Source: a virus
IMG/VR virus record: IMGVR_UViG_3300049846_002767
Location: 1 to 26,556 of that record
Reading direction: 5' to 3' (one strand)
DNA: 26,556 nt
Shown: positions 1-8,495 of the stretch, one piece after another
How the letters are laid out: each line of letters begins with the position of its first letter
Position numbering within the stretch: the first letter of the stretch is position 1
The notes under the pieces: generated by a model
The model's database searches: none
Seen by the model: only the letters and a program-made list of their open reading frames with translations
Told to the model about the DNA's origin: nothing
Program-made: the position numbers and the translations under genes

Positions 1-1
1 C

Positions 2-16
2 TTTCACGCCGTGAAA
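2..16. repeat. 15-base palindrome TTTCACG-C-CGTGAAA
   Basis: Perfect 7-1-7 dyad. Related copies share the core TCACG-N-CGTGA at 11757-11771, 19253-19267 (perfect dyad) and 22532-22546. Looser copies lie at 3538-3552, 9180-9194 and 17129-17143. No known regulator is matched. Confidence 0.4.
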
Positions 17-91
17 CATGACAGTAGCGGGCGGGACCGCTTTGCCGCATTATTGATGCGGCATGCCATACGATCCGTCCGCCGTCCGTAG
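2..91 (+). CDS. possible C-terminal end of an upstream gene (partial)
   Basis: The frame is open from the left edge and ends at a TAG after 29 codons, giving a basic tail (FHAVKHDSSGRDRFAALLMR and a few more residues). The other two forward frames stop early here. If real, it overlaps the start of the tail-hub gene by 29 bases, more than the 4-8 base overlaps usual in this operon. No function can be read from so short a piece. The 15-base palindrome at 2-16 lies inside it. Confidence 0.35.
   Translation, partial: FHAVKHDSSGRDRFAALLMRHAIRSVRRP
44..62 (+). promoter_or_regulatory. perfect hairpin directly before the tail-hub start codon
   Basis: GCCGCAT (44-50), a five-base loop, then ATGCGGC (56-62) form a perfect 7-bp stem ending on the base before the ATG. 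It occupies the place where a ribosome binding site would lie, and no GGAGG-like sequence is visible there. It could modulate translation or be chance; no T-run follows, so it is not a standard terminator. Confidence 0.3.
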
Positions 92-3000
92 CGGCTCTAC
101 GTTTTCAACAAACCCGAGCTATCAGGGGGCTTGGATTTGCTACGTCAACGGCGTCGAAGTCCCCATCGTAGGCTTCGACGTACAAGCTGGAGTTTGGCAA
201 ATCCCCGCTTTCACCATTCACATGGTGCCGGACATTTTGCTCCAGCGTCTGGGAGCTGAAGATCGCGTCCCCGTACAGATCTTCTATTTGGATCAATGGC
301 TAAACCCAGCTGAGCCCGAGTTCCGCCTTTTGGTAGACGGCGAAATCGTAGGCTGGCAGTACTCCAGCTCGAAGGGGCAGCGCACGATGGCGTTCAGCTG
401 CCTGGCGCACATCCACGTGTTCCAGCAGCTGTACTTCTTCTACATGACGAACGTGGACGATATCGTGGCGGCACAGTCGCCCGAGGCCCAAGCGTCAGGC
501 TTTTCGCAACCCGGCCTTCTCTATCCGTACTCGTTGTTCCATCAAGGGCTTTTGGTCACAAACAATCAAGTCGCTGCGGCTAGCCCTCCGCCGCCTCGTC
601 GCCCCGGCTCCACCACCGCGCAAACCAGCCCGCCGACTGTTGAAGACCCCGACGCAGGGGTGCAGCCTGAGGCACAGCCAATCAAGGCGCCCTATGAGCT
701 GGTCTACAACGTCATCAAGGGCGTGATTTCAACGACTGTCCCCAACAATCGGCGCGCTGTGCCGATGATGAACTTTTTCGCCCGACACATCCGGAAGACG
801 CGCCTGCACAATCGCTTCGTACGATTGCCTTTCTTGGAAGACCCCGAACGCATTGGCGCTCAGAAGGGCGTGTTTCCGATCTTCAACGCTGCGAGGAATG
901 ACGAGGCGATGAACGCGATGCAGCGGCAAGCTGTGTCTCAAATCGGCTCGTCCGGCCCGGTCTGGAACGTACTCCAGCAAATCTACTCCATGGTGTACAT
1001 GGAGCTTGCGATGATCCCCAACCCACCAGCGGTGCTGGTGGCGTTGAATCCGCAAGAGGGCGAGCCCCAAGACGGGCGAATCTTGCGCCTTCTGACGCCC
1101 GATCTCCCTGTGCAAGCCCGGCCCTCTGCGGGAGTGCTAGCTGCTGAGGCCGATATCACCGCGATGGCGGAGACGTTCGCCCGGAACATTCGAGCAGCTG
1201 TGCGAGGTCAAGCATCCATCGGCCAAGATGTGCTTGCGGCCGCTGGTTTCTCCAGGCTGCCGGCCACGGAGATTGAAGTGGATGTGGCGAACATTCGCAC
1301 GCATCTAGAACGCCAGGCGCGCCAACTAGGTGGCATTCAGCCGTCTGCTGTACCGCCGATTGAGACAACGGACCCCACGACGCCTATTCGGCTGGCGCAG
1401 TATTTTGTGAAACCCCAATTTTTGTTTGGGGTGCCGCCGCACTGCAACGTGATCTTTCCGTCGATGGTCGATGGCTGGACCTACGACGAGTCATTCATCC
1501 AGCAGCCGACGCGCATCTACGTAAATGACTCCGTGATGACGCAGCTCCTTCGAGCGCAAGGATCCAATCGGCATTTCATGCTGCATGCGCTGACCGTCGC
1601 GTTCCCTGAAGAGGCCGATGCGCTGATGGAGCACAAGGTCGGCGGCGACGATGCGACGTCCGAAACAACTCGCGCCACTCCCGGCATGATGGAATCCGGT
1701 AAGAATCTGCTGATCTGGCCGGAGGAGTACTACAAGGGTCCGGTGACCGCGAAGCTGGCGTTGCCGTCCTGGTTCCAGATGCTTCGGCAGTTCTCCAACG
1801 GTAACGCTGGTAATGGCTCTTCTGGCGGTGCAAGCGCTCCCACTACGACGCCAGCCCCCGCGCGCACCACGACGCCCAATACAGCCGCAGGCGCGTCGCC
1901 AGCGCCGCCTAACGTCCCAGCGACGCCACAGCCGCCAATCATGAACGTGGCGGTGCCTCCCACAGTATCAAACGCGCGGCGAGGCCAGGTTTTTGACCGA
2001 GTACAGTCACGGCCTGATTTCGCGTACCGATGGTTGATCTCAGCGGAGGCCCTGGCCGAAGGCAACCGCAAAACAGTGCCCTACAGTCTGCCCAAGTACC
2101 GGGATCTGACTCCCAGCGGCTACGGCACGCCTCGCGGTAGCACGGAGCGGGTTCCACGTTGGCAGCAGCCGATCTCTCCTGCTCTCCGTATTTTGGCAGA
2201 GCACCTTCAGTCCATTTTCGGAAGCGCTATTCAGCGTTTTTACTACCACGCAGGCGGCCAGCCGGTGAATCCGCGACCGGATCGCGTAGTCGATCCGCAC
2301 ATCGCAGGACGTGCAGTCGATGTGATGATTCGCACGGTGCGCCGTGGGAGCCTATACAGCATGCCGGATTTGGAGCACGGCAACCCTATCGCTGAGTACT
2401 TGGTGCGAAATTGCGATGTGTTCGGCATTCAGTACTTCATTTGGGCTCGTTCACAGTGGAGCCCATCTAAGCCCATCGGGCGTAAATTCTCGCACTACAA
2501 CACAGCGCCAGAATCGGAACGCTTCGATCACTTCAACCACTTGCACGTAGAGCTCAGCGTTGACGCGGCCGCCGGTAACTTGCCCTTCTATCGCACGAAC
2601 GGAAGCTCGGCTGGCGGAGGCCCCGAACGCCCCGCACGTACGGTATTCGGGCCGCCTAACACAACTGGGCTAGTGACGACGCTGCCGCCCGGCCAAAATC
2701 CACGTGAGATCACGCGCTCGGTTCCGCTACCACAGCCTGGGACCGAGCCTGGGCCTACAGGTACGCGCACTGTCGCTCGAATCATTCCTACTGCCCAAGT
2801 CAATGCTACCGAGGGGCAGGTAAACTCGGACGACTCGTTCCAAAACCTGTTCCGACTGTACGCGCAGTACGAATACCTCAAGCAACGCTACACGGTTCGT
2901 CGCGCGGCTGCGCAGCTGCGTTTCAACCCGTACCTCGTCCCGGGATTCCCGGCGATGTTGTTCGACCACATGAGCACGCGCTTTCACATGGTCGGATACA

Positions 3001-4037
3001 TTCAAAGCTTCAACCATAGCGCTAACGCCAGCGGCTCAGGCTCGCTGGGCACCGACGTACAGTTCACATGCTGTCGCACGCTCCCCGAGTTTATCAACGA
3101 TGTGCGTACAGACGCGGAACGCTTTGCGAGCCGAGTGACCGCAGCGCCCGCTGAGATCATCGACGAGATTCGCGTCCAGATTCAGGACGAGAACCAAGCT
3201 GAAGCGTTTTACCGGCGCCTGCTCTACGGGGATGGTCCGCGCCTACACAACGCGCCTACGGCCTTTCGCTGGGACCAAGCGATGGGCTACTCCCGAGGGC
3301 TCGCTGTAGAGGCCATCGAGATCGTCGGCGAGTCTGTTTCCGCCAGCGTGACTCGAATGCAAGCAGCGCAGCAAGCCCTACGGGACGCGGCTAACCCCGA
3401 CGCGACTCCGTCCCCCTCGTCCACCAACGAGACCTCGAATGCAAATCCGGTAACCGCTACGAATTCCGCAGCCGTTCTTGGAGCCACGAGCCAACGGCAA
3501 CAGACGGTCACGCACAACCTGGACCCCAACCAGGAGCTTTCACCCCGTGAAAACATCTACCAGGACGCCTTTGACCGCTACGACATCGCCATGCAGCTGG
3601 CGTCCCGGCCTACGTGCAGCCTAACGCAGTACATTCGTTTCTGGCATGGCGGCATGACAGTAAACGACCTGATGGCGCGCGGGGAAGTAGGTCAGGCGGA
3701 GGATAGCTTCGCCTACGCCGAGACGCCGGAACAAGACGTGGTGGCAATTGGCCAAGATCCTACAGGCGACGCTGCGAACATTCGAGGCGCCACTTCCCGC
3801 AAGTCTGCCGTCTTCTACGCCCACATCTTCAAGCTGCGTCCAGGCCCTGGAGTTGGAGAGGACCGCCTGCAAGGACCGTCAGAAGCTGAACGCGGCTACA
3901 CGGATCCGCCTTCCGTACGCCCCTCCACTGTGCACGCCGGCGTAAGCGCAACCTACCCTCAAACGCGGGCTGATTGGGATCTTGTCCTAGAGCAGTACCG
4001 TGAAAAAGTGCGAAAACTGTTGAGGCCGAGCCGATGA
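63..4037 (+). CDS. tail/baseplate hub protein with embedded M15-like peptidase domain
   Basis: A 1324-residue protein, probably the central baseplate hub or tail-tip protein that also cuts peptidoglycan during infection. Residues 1-170 look like a beta-rich hub domain. Pro/Thr/Ala-rich linkers at about 579-639 and 843-909 bracket a domain with the M15-type signature H746-x2-G-x-A-x-D753 and, later, D822-H-F-N-H826-L-H828-V-E. These are candidate zinc ligands and catalytic residues, as in D-Ala-D-Ala carboxypeptidase-like and ARB_07466-like peptidases. After the second linker, around 920-1035, a segment with 'PYLVPGFPAML' and 'FHMVGYIQSFNHS' resembles gp27/late-control-D-like hub domains. The C-terminal 250 residues are unrecognised. 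The ATG at 63 is the first in-frame start after a stop at 54-56, but it has no clear Shine-Dalgarno and follows a 7-bp hairpin. It is followed by an ATGA overlap with the sigma gene. The peptidase call is fairly firm; the hub role is inferred from motifs and neighbours. Confidence 0.75.
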   Translation: MPYDPSAVRSGSTFSTNPSYQGAWICYVNGVEVPIVGFDVQAGVWQIPAFTIHMVPDILLQRLGAEDRVPVQIFYLDQWLNPAEPEFRLLVDGEIVGWQYSSSKGQRTMAFSCLAHIHVFQQLYFFYMTNVDDIVAAQSPEAQASGFSQPGLLYPYSLFHQGLLVTNNQVAAASPPPPRRPGSTTAQTSPPTVEDPDAGVQPEAQPIKAPYELVYNVIKGVISTTVPNNRRAVPMMNFFARHIRKTRLHNRFVRLPFLEDPERIGAQKGVFPIFNAARNDEAMNAMQRQAVSQIGSSGPVWNVLQQIYSMVYMELAMIPNPPAVLVALNPQEGEPQDGRILRLLTPDLPVQARPSAGVLAAEADITAMAETFARNIRAAVRGQASIGQDVLAAAGFSRLPATEIEVDVANIRTHLERQARQLGGIQPSAVPPIETTDPTTPIRLAQYFVKPQFLFGVPPHCNVIFPSMVDGWTYDESFIQQPTRIYVNDSVMTQLLRAQGSNRHFMLHALTVAFPEEADALMEHKVGGDDATSETTRATPGMMESGKNLLIWPEEYYKGPVTAKLALPSWFQMLRQFSNGNAGNGSSGGASAPTTTPAPARTTTPNTAAGASPAPPNVPATPQPPIMNVAVPPTVSNARRGQVFDRVQSRPDFAYRWLISAEALAEGNRKTVPYSLPKYRDLTPSGYGTPRGSTERVPRWQQPISPALRILAEHLQSIFGSAIQRFYYHAGGQPVNPRPDRVVDPHIAGRAVDVMIRTVRRGSLYSMPDLEHGNPIAEYLVRNCDVFGIQYFIWARSQWSPSKPIGRKFSHYNTAPESERFDHFNHLHVELSVDAAAGNLPFYRTNGSSAGGGPERPARTVFGPPNTTGLVTTLPPGQNPREITRSVPLPQPGTEPGPTGTRTVARIIPTAQVNATEGQVNSDDSFQNLFRLYAQYEYLKQRYTVRRAAAQLRFNPYLVPGFPAMLFDHMSTRFHMVGYIQSFNHSANASGSGSLGTDVQFTCCRTLPEFINDVRTDAERFASRVTAAPAEIIDEIRVQIQDENQAEAFYRRLLYGDGPRLHNAPTAFRWDQAMGYSRGLAVEAIEIVGESVSASVTRMQAAQQALRDAANPDATPSPSSTNETSNANPVTATNSAAVLGATSQRQQTVTHNLDPNQELSPRENIYQDAFDRYDIAMQLASRPTCSLTQYIRFWHGGMTVNDLMARGEVGQAEDSFAYAETPEQDVVAIGQDPTGDAANIRGATSRKSAVFYAHIFKLRPGPGVGEDRLQGPSEAERGYTDPPSVRPSTVHAGVSATYPQTRADWDLVLEQYREKVRKLLRPSR

Positions 4038-4732
4038 TCGACACGAAATCCAAAGATCAAGTCCTGTGGCAGCAGTGGAAGTCGAACCCTACGCCGCAAA
4101 ACTTGCAGGCGTTGATCGATCAGCTGATGCCTCTCATTCGTCGCGAGGTTTCGCGTTGGAGTTCGCTCGTGCCTACGTTCGTATTGGAGAACGAGGCCAA
4201 GGCGTTGGCGATCAAGGCGTGTAACACCTACAACCCCGCGATGGGGACGGCGTTGTCTACGCACGTCACATCGCAGCTTCAAAAGCTCTCACGCACGGCC
4301 TACAAAAATCAGAGCACGATGTCGGTGCCTGAGCAGCAGCGTTTGACGTTCAATCGCTTCAACGCAGCGCAGCGTCTACTAGAGGATTTGAACGGCAAGA
4401 AGCCTTCGCTGGAAGAGACGGCGGACTATCTAGCCATCAAGCCAAAGCAGCTCATGCGCATCGTGGAGAACGTAGGGCGGCGAGAATTGATGGAATCGGG
4501 CGAAGGGCCTCAATTCATCAAGGATGTAGACGATGACATTATCCACCTGGCTTTTGCAGACATGACTCCGCTGCAAAAGAAGATCTTCGAGCTCCGCACC
4601 GGCTACAATGGCGTTCCCGTAGCGTCTGGCGCTCAAGAGATCATGCGCAAGCTGAATATCACGCAGGGTCAGCTCAGCTATCAACTCAACGCAATGAAAG
4701 CTTTGCTGGAACGCGCGCAGCGACTACGCTAG
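4034..4732 (+). CDS. sigma-70 family RNA polymerase sigma factor (phage)
   Basis: A 232-residue protein with sigma-70 family architecture, expected to bind host RNA polymerase core and direct it to phage promoters. Region 2 spans about residues 25-100, with the core-binding/-10 helix pattern 'KALAIKACNTYNPAMGTALS' followed by 'THVTSQLQKLSR' and a 'VPEQQR' turn. A region-3-like helical segment follows at about 103-150, containing 'KPSLEETADYLAIKPKQLMR'. Region 4 lies at about 176-232: 'MTPLQKKIFELRTGY', then a helix-turn-helix-like 'GAQEIMRKLNITQGQLSYQL'. Regions 1.1 and 1.2 are absent, as in compact alternative or phage sigma factors. Its ATG overlaps the TGA of the tail-hub gene (ATGA), with GAGG 8 bases upstream, so translation is probably coupled to the hub. 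Placement in a baseplate operon is unusual. A late-gene role is inferred, not shown. Confidence 0.85.
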   Translation: MIDTKSKDQVLWQQWKSNPTPQNLQALIDQLMPLIRREVSRWSSLVPTFVLENEAKALAIKACNTYNPAMGTALSTHVTSQLQKLSRTAYKNQSTMSVPEQQRLTFNRFNAAQRLLEDLNGKKPSLEETADYLAIKPKQLMRIVENVGRRELMESGEGPQFIKDVDDDIIHLAFADMTPLQKKIFELRTGYNGVPVASGAQEIMRKLNITQGQLSYQLNAMKALLERAQRLR

Positions 4733-4737
4733 CGCGT

Positions 4738-6000
4738 ATGACCGAAATCGGCGACACGATCAATCAAGCGCTGACGCGTATCTCGTTCGATCGTCGGCGA
4801 ACGGCCAACCAGTATTTGAACATTGAGGCGCGTCCGGGAAACGCGTCCACGCCTCGCCGGTTGATGAGCGAGATTGGCTTCTTGGAAGAACGCCAATTTT
4901 CGTACGTCGCGCCGCACGCCGCCAACGTCACCTACGATGACACGGCTGGGCCGCGCGCTATCAAGCAGATCGTGCTGGTGGCATACGGCGTACGCAGCGA
5001 CTATCGTCGCCTGGTCTCTACGGCGCCACTGGACCGCAACGTACGAACCTTGGGTAGCGCTGGGACATCAGGCGTACTGCCGTACCCAACGAGCGATCAA
5101 GTATTGATGTCTGGGGCGCTCGACGCCGAAACGTACTCCGCCCAAAAAACAGCGCTAGTTGTACGTGGACTAACGTCCACGCAGGGGCCTGCTCCACACT
5201 TCATCGTAAACAGGCGAGGCGACATCATTGTCGGCCCCGGCATTGATGGGGAGACGAGCGTTCTTTTCGCCTACGCCGACACTGGCATCTTCATCGCCGT
5301 GGAGTCAGCGCTAGCGATTGCGAGAGAGGATCACGCCGCGCGCCGTTTTGATCGGATTGTCGAGCTGCCACTGGCGTCCGTGCAGTTGATTACCTTGGGC
5401 GTCCTGGTCAACAAGCTGATGACCGCCCTGGGGTCTAGCGTGCCAGCTACCTTCTACGACAATCTCTCGGCCACCGCTGCCGGCTTTACTTACGGCTGGG
5501 TGGACACGCTCGAAGGCGTCTCGCCCTACAACTTCCGCCAACGCCCAAAGCCTGCTCCGCATCCCGCGCTGCGCTTCGATTACTCAACTAGCACGGGACC
5601 TGACTTTTTTTCGTCGGTCGTACTAGCTCAAGGGTCGTTCAACCTAGCGACGGACATCTGGCGCCCACTAGCTGCGCCCAGGCCCATCGCTGGTCGGGAA
5701 GAAGTACGAGCGGCGCTGGGCTCCGTAGACACCGCCGGGGCAGAAAGCGTCTACATGGGGAACTACGCCACCCTAGCCGCTGGCGAGCGATCCTCAGAGA
5801 TGCAGACAACTCAGCGCGCCCAGATGTTCGTGCAGCGCATGCGCGTGTCGCATACGGGCGCCGATGAGGCGGCGACACAGGCGGCAAATGCCACAGAAAC
5901 AGGGACGTCCACGGTTTTGCCCAATGAAGAGCCAGCCAACGTTGGCCCTCACACCTATGATTTCGCCACAGGCCGCTGGGGTGACAACAGCCCCTTCTGA
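4738..6000 (+). CDS. baseplate-associated protein, possibly a degenerate amidase_2/PGRP-like fold
   Basis: A 420-residue protein of uncertain role, most likely a virion component because it sits between the sigma gene and the gp25-like wedge gene. Residues about 74-230 have the order of elements seen in N-acetylmuramoyl-L-alanine amidase type 2: a hydrophobic strand 'IKQIVLVAYG' (75-84), a 'PHFIVNRRGDIIVGP' strand-turn-strand (153-167), 'GIFIAVESA' (183-191), and an amphipathic helix starting 'PLASVQLITLGVL' (211). The His that would bind zinc in the first strand of active amidases is not visible, so an enzyme role is doubtful. The C-terminal part (about 340-420) is Ala/Thr-rich and low in complexity. 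The ATG at 4738 follows the sigma stop by 5 bases and has no convincing ribosome binding site. The fold assignment is a weak inference; 'unknown structural protein' is the safe call. Confidence 0.55.
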   Translation: MTEIGDTINQALTRISFDRRRTANQYLNIEARPGNASTPRRLMSEIGFLEERQFSYVAPHAANVTYDDTAGPRAIKQIVLVAYGVRSDYRRLVSTAPLDRNVRTLGSAGTSGVLPYPTSDQVLMSGALDAETYSAQKTALVVRGLTSTQGPAPHFIVNRRGDIIVGPGIDGETSVLFAYADTGIFIAVESALAIAREDHAARRFDRIVELPLASVQLITLGVLVNKLMTALGSSVPATFYDNLSATAAGFTYGWVDTLEGVSPYNFRQRPKPAPHPALRFDYSTSTGPDFFSSVVLAQGSFNLATDIWRPLAAPRPIAGREEVRAALGSVDTAGAESVYMGNYATLAAGERSSEMQTTQRAQMFVQRMRVSHTGADEAATQAANATETGTSTVLPNEEPANVGPHTYDFATGRWGDNSPF

Positions 6001-6005
6001 GCAAC

Positions 6006-6458
6006 ATGCCAATCTACGACATCCACATTCAGCTTCTCGACCCGGTAGAGCAGACGTATGGGTCGAACTTCAGCTTCGGGCTGTCGTCCCCCATTTTGGT
6101 GACGGGCTTTCAATCGCTCGTGAACCGGTGGATGAAGATCTTCATGACGCCGAAAGGTTCGCACCCCGTCAAGCCTCAACAGGGGACGGAGTTCGCGTAC
6201 CTTATCGGGTCCAACGTCGCAGACGTTCAATCACTGCAAGCTGTCATCGCCGAGTACATCGACGATGCTACCGAACAGGTTCAGACAATCGACCGCTCTT
6301 CGCCGTGGTTGACGAAGGATCAGCGCCTACGCAGCGCCGCCCTTTTGCAGTTCAACGCGATCAACGCGACGAGCATCGAATTCTTCGTTGAGCTGACCAA
6401 TCAAGCGGGTCAGCGTCTATCCGTCCTGATTCCCTACCGGGTGAGCGCCGATGGCTGA
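6006..6458 (+). CDS. baseplate wedge protein, gp25/GPW family-like
   Basis: A 150-residue protein that matches the T4 gp25/GPW_gp25 wedge family in size, position and a key motif. The stretch 'NRWMKIFMTPKGSHPVKPQQ' followed by 'GTEF' corresponds to the conserved 'L.T.kGerp..pe.G' region. In T4 and related contractile systems this protein joins the wedge and helps nucleate sheath assembly. The central helical segment (residues about 70-112) and the C-terminal beta strands fit the fold. It begins 5 bases after the previous stop, in the sequence TGAGCAACATG, and overlaps the baseplate J-like gene by 8 bases. That is the usual gp25-then-gp6/J order in myoviruses and type VI-like machines. Confidence 0.8.
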   Translation: MPIYDIHIQLLDPVEQTYGSNFSFGLSSPILVTGFQSLVNRWMKIFMTPKGSHPVKPQQGTEFAYLIGSNVADVQSLQAVIAEYIDDATEQVQTIDRSSPWLTKDQRLRSAALLQFNAINATSIEFFVELTNQAGQRLSVLIPYRVSADG

Positions 6459-8493
6459 GTACGATATCGACCGCAGCGCCGCAACTGAAGCCGGCGAGCT
6501 GCTTCGCGATCTACTGCGGACCGAGGTCCCAACGGGTGACTTTACCGAAGGTAGCGCGAACAGCGACATCCTGATTGATGGTCACGCCATCATCACGGGC
6601 TTCCTTCGGCAGCAGATCAACCTGATCCGCGACCGACAATCGCTGCTGACGCTGAAGAACTTGCCGGAGTCTGAGAGCGTCTCTGACGCCGCAGACGCGA
6701 TCCTGTCCAACTTCTTCCGGACGCGCGCGCAAGGCAAGTTCGCCAAAGGTGTCGCCACCCTGCGATTCAGCCAGCGGCTAGACGTACTCATTCCGCGCGC
6801 TGCTCGTTTCTTCCGAACCACCTCGCTGGTCTTCTACATCGACAGCGCCAGCGATCTGTTCATCTCTGCTGCTGACCTACGGCCGGACCTAGACGGGAAC
6901 GGGCTCGTGACGTCGTACTCGACCACGGTCTTCATGACTGCGGCGCGCGTGGGCGGGGACTACAACATCACGCCTGGCCGTTTTGTATCGTACGACCGGT
7001 TCAATGCGTATCTCGTCTCTGTTGAAAACCTGGCCCGCTTTCAAGACGGCGCAGGGGTTCAATCCACAGCTGACTTCGTCTCGCGCTCGACAAACGCAAT
7101 TTCGTTGCGCGCGCTGATTAACGATCGCTCCAACGACGTGACCTTGCTGGAGCAGTTCTCCGACATCGAGTCGACTACCACCGTCGGCTACGGTGACCCG
7201 GAGATGATTCGTGACCTGGTCACAAACGTCGCGAACAGCGCGGCGCTGCACGTGGGCGGGCACATGGATGTGTTCGTACGGCAGCCCATTCAGCAGGTTG
7301 TGGAACGCCTGACTGTCAACACGCTAACGCCACGTAATGATGATCGAGTGCTGATCCTGCGGCACACTACCACGACACCCTCTGGGTCGTTCATCACCGC
7401 TGGAGTTGCTCCCGGAGACATTCTGCGAATTGAGTCCGGCGTGCCAGACGCTCCGTTCCAGTTCACGATCGTCGCGGTTCGTGCCACGGAGCTGGAAATC
7501 GCACCGCGAACGCCGTTCTCTGTTGCGACTGATGAGCTAACGACGCCGACCCCGGTCGCGTACACGGTGGGTAACAACTATCCGAGCTTCAACAACAAGG
7601 TGAGCGTGGTTGCCACCTTGGATGCGAGCACGTCTCGCCAATTCTCAGAATTCAACCGTATTCAGCTACCGGGACGGCCGACGTACCTGATTTCGCGCGT
7701 AGAGCTGGTCCCGCCTTTTCCAATCGCCCTGAACGGCTACGCGGATTCGCTCACGGGAAACGTCGTTTTCACGACGCGAAAAAACGCGCCCACGCTAGCC
7801 GCCCCACCAATCGGCAGCGATTTGAGCTTCTACGTCCAAGCCAAAAATCCAGCAGAGTCTCAGTCCGATCGCTCGGTCATGATGCTCGAAGTAGGCTGGC
7901 CGGCTGTAGATCTGACTGGCTGCACGCTTGAGGTCACGTACGAAACCCCCAGCGGTTTCGACGCAGTGTCCAGCTACGTATCGAACCGCTTCAATCGCCC
8001 TGCGTGCGCAAACACGCTGACTCGCGCAGCGCATCCAGTTTACGTCTACGCATCCATTCCGTACCGCCAACGCGCGACGTCAGGTGATCCGCTGTCAACG
8101 GCGGTCCCGACGTTTGATCCAGACGCAGCCGCCGATCTATTGCAAACCTACGTCAACAGCTATCGCGACCTTGAGCCCCTCGACGTCAGCTTGCTGGCGA
8201 CAAAGGCCCGCGAAACATCAGCCGCCATCGCGTCCATTTTGACGTTCAAGGTGCAGTACTGGCTGTACCTGCCGGATGGCCGGTACATGGCCTTCGAGAC
8301 CGACGATAAGATCACCATCTATCCAGACGAGGTTACCAGCAGCGCCAAGCTCCTGAACCCAGGGGACTTCGGGCTTCCTACGACCGGCTACGGCGCAAAG
8401 CTTCGGCAGCTGTTGACGGATCAAGGCTTGAGTGACCGTGTTACGCGCTACCGCGTTACCGATGGTGGGCTCGTCTTCGAGCGGAGGGCCTGA
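6451..8493 (+). CDS. baseplate J-like protein (gp6/gp47-type wedge)
   Basis: A 680-residue protein resembling Baseplate_J family wedge proteins, which form the ring linking wedges around the hub. The N-terminal part contains a long helix (about 45-75), then beta segments. The segment 'VGGDYNITPGRFVSYDRFN' (near 165-185), leading into 'VSVENLARFQDGAGVQS', is the typical J-type pattern in which a glycine-rich 'GGxD' feature is followed by a region reading 'STADFVSRS'. A beta-rich insertion at about 314-356 ('AGVAPGDILRI') resembles a module found in other proteins of this window. The C-terminus ('LQTYVNSYRDLEPLDVSLLA') resembles the J C-terminal helical/beta domain. The gene overlaps the gp25-like gene by 8 bases and is followed, after TGATC, by the GTG of the next gene. 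Longer than many J proteins (about 350-480), but within the range of large phages. Confidence 0.8.
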   Translation: MAEYDIDRSAATEAGELLRDLLRTEVPTGDFTEGSANSDILIDGHAIITGFLRQQINLIRDRQSLLTLKNLPESESVSDAADAILSNFFRTRAQGKFAKGVATLRFSQRLDVLIPRAARFFRTTSLVFYIDSASDLFISAADLRPDLDGNGLVTSYSTTVFMTAARVGGDYNITPGRFVSYDRFNAYLVSVENLARFQDGAGVQSTADFVSRSTNAISLRALINDRSNDVTLLEQFSDIESTTTVGYGDPEMIRDLVTNVANSAALHVGGHMDVFVRQPIQQVVERLTVNTLTPRNDDRVLILRHTTTTPSGSFITAGVAPGDILRIESGVPDAPFQFTIVAVRATELEIAPRTPFSVATDELTTPTPVAYTVGNNYPSFNNKVSVVATLDASTSRQFSEFNRIQLPGRPTYLISRVELVPPFPIALNGYADSLTGNVVFTTRKNAPTLAAPPIGSDLSFYVQAKNPAESQSDRSVMMLEVGWPAVDLTGCTLEVTYETPSGFDAVSSYVSNRFNRPACANTLTRAAHPVYVYASIPYRQRATSGDPLSTAVPTFDPDAAADLLQTYVNSYRDLEPLDVSLLATKARETSAAIASILTFKVQYWLYLPDGRYMAFETDDKITIYPDEVTSSAKLLNPGDFGLPTTGYGAKLRQLLTDQGLSDRVTRYRVTDGGLVFERRA

Positions 8494-8495
8494 TC

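Noticed and set aside
18-56. Tiny 12-codon frame before the tail hub (ATG at 18)
   Set aside because: Too short, no ribosome binding site, and it overlaps the open frame of the probable upstream gene.
5864-6391. 175-codon plus-strand frame across the junction of the amidase-like and gp25-like genes
   Set aside because: It overlaps two better-supported genes in another frame and is Arg/His-rich.
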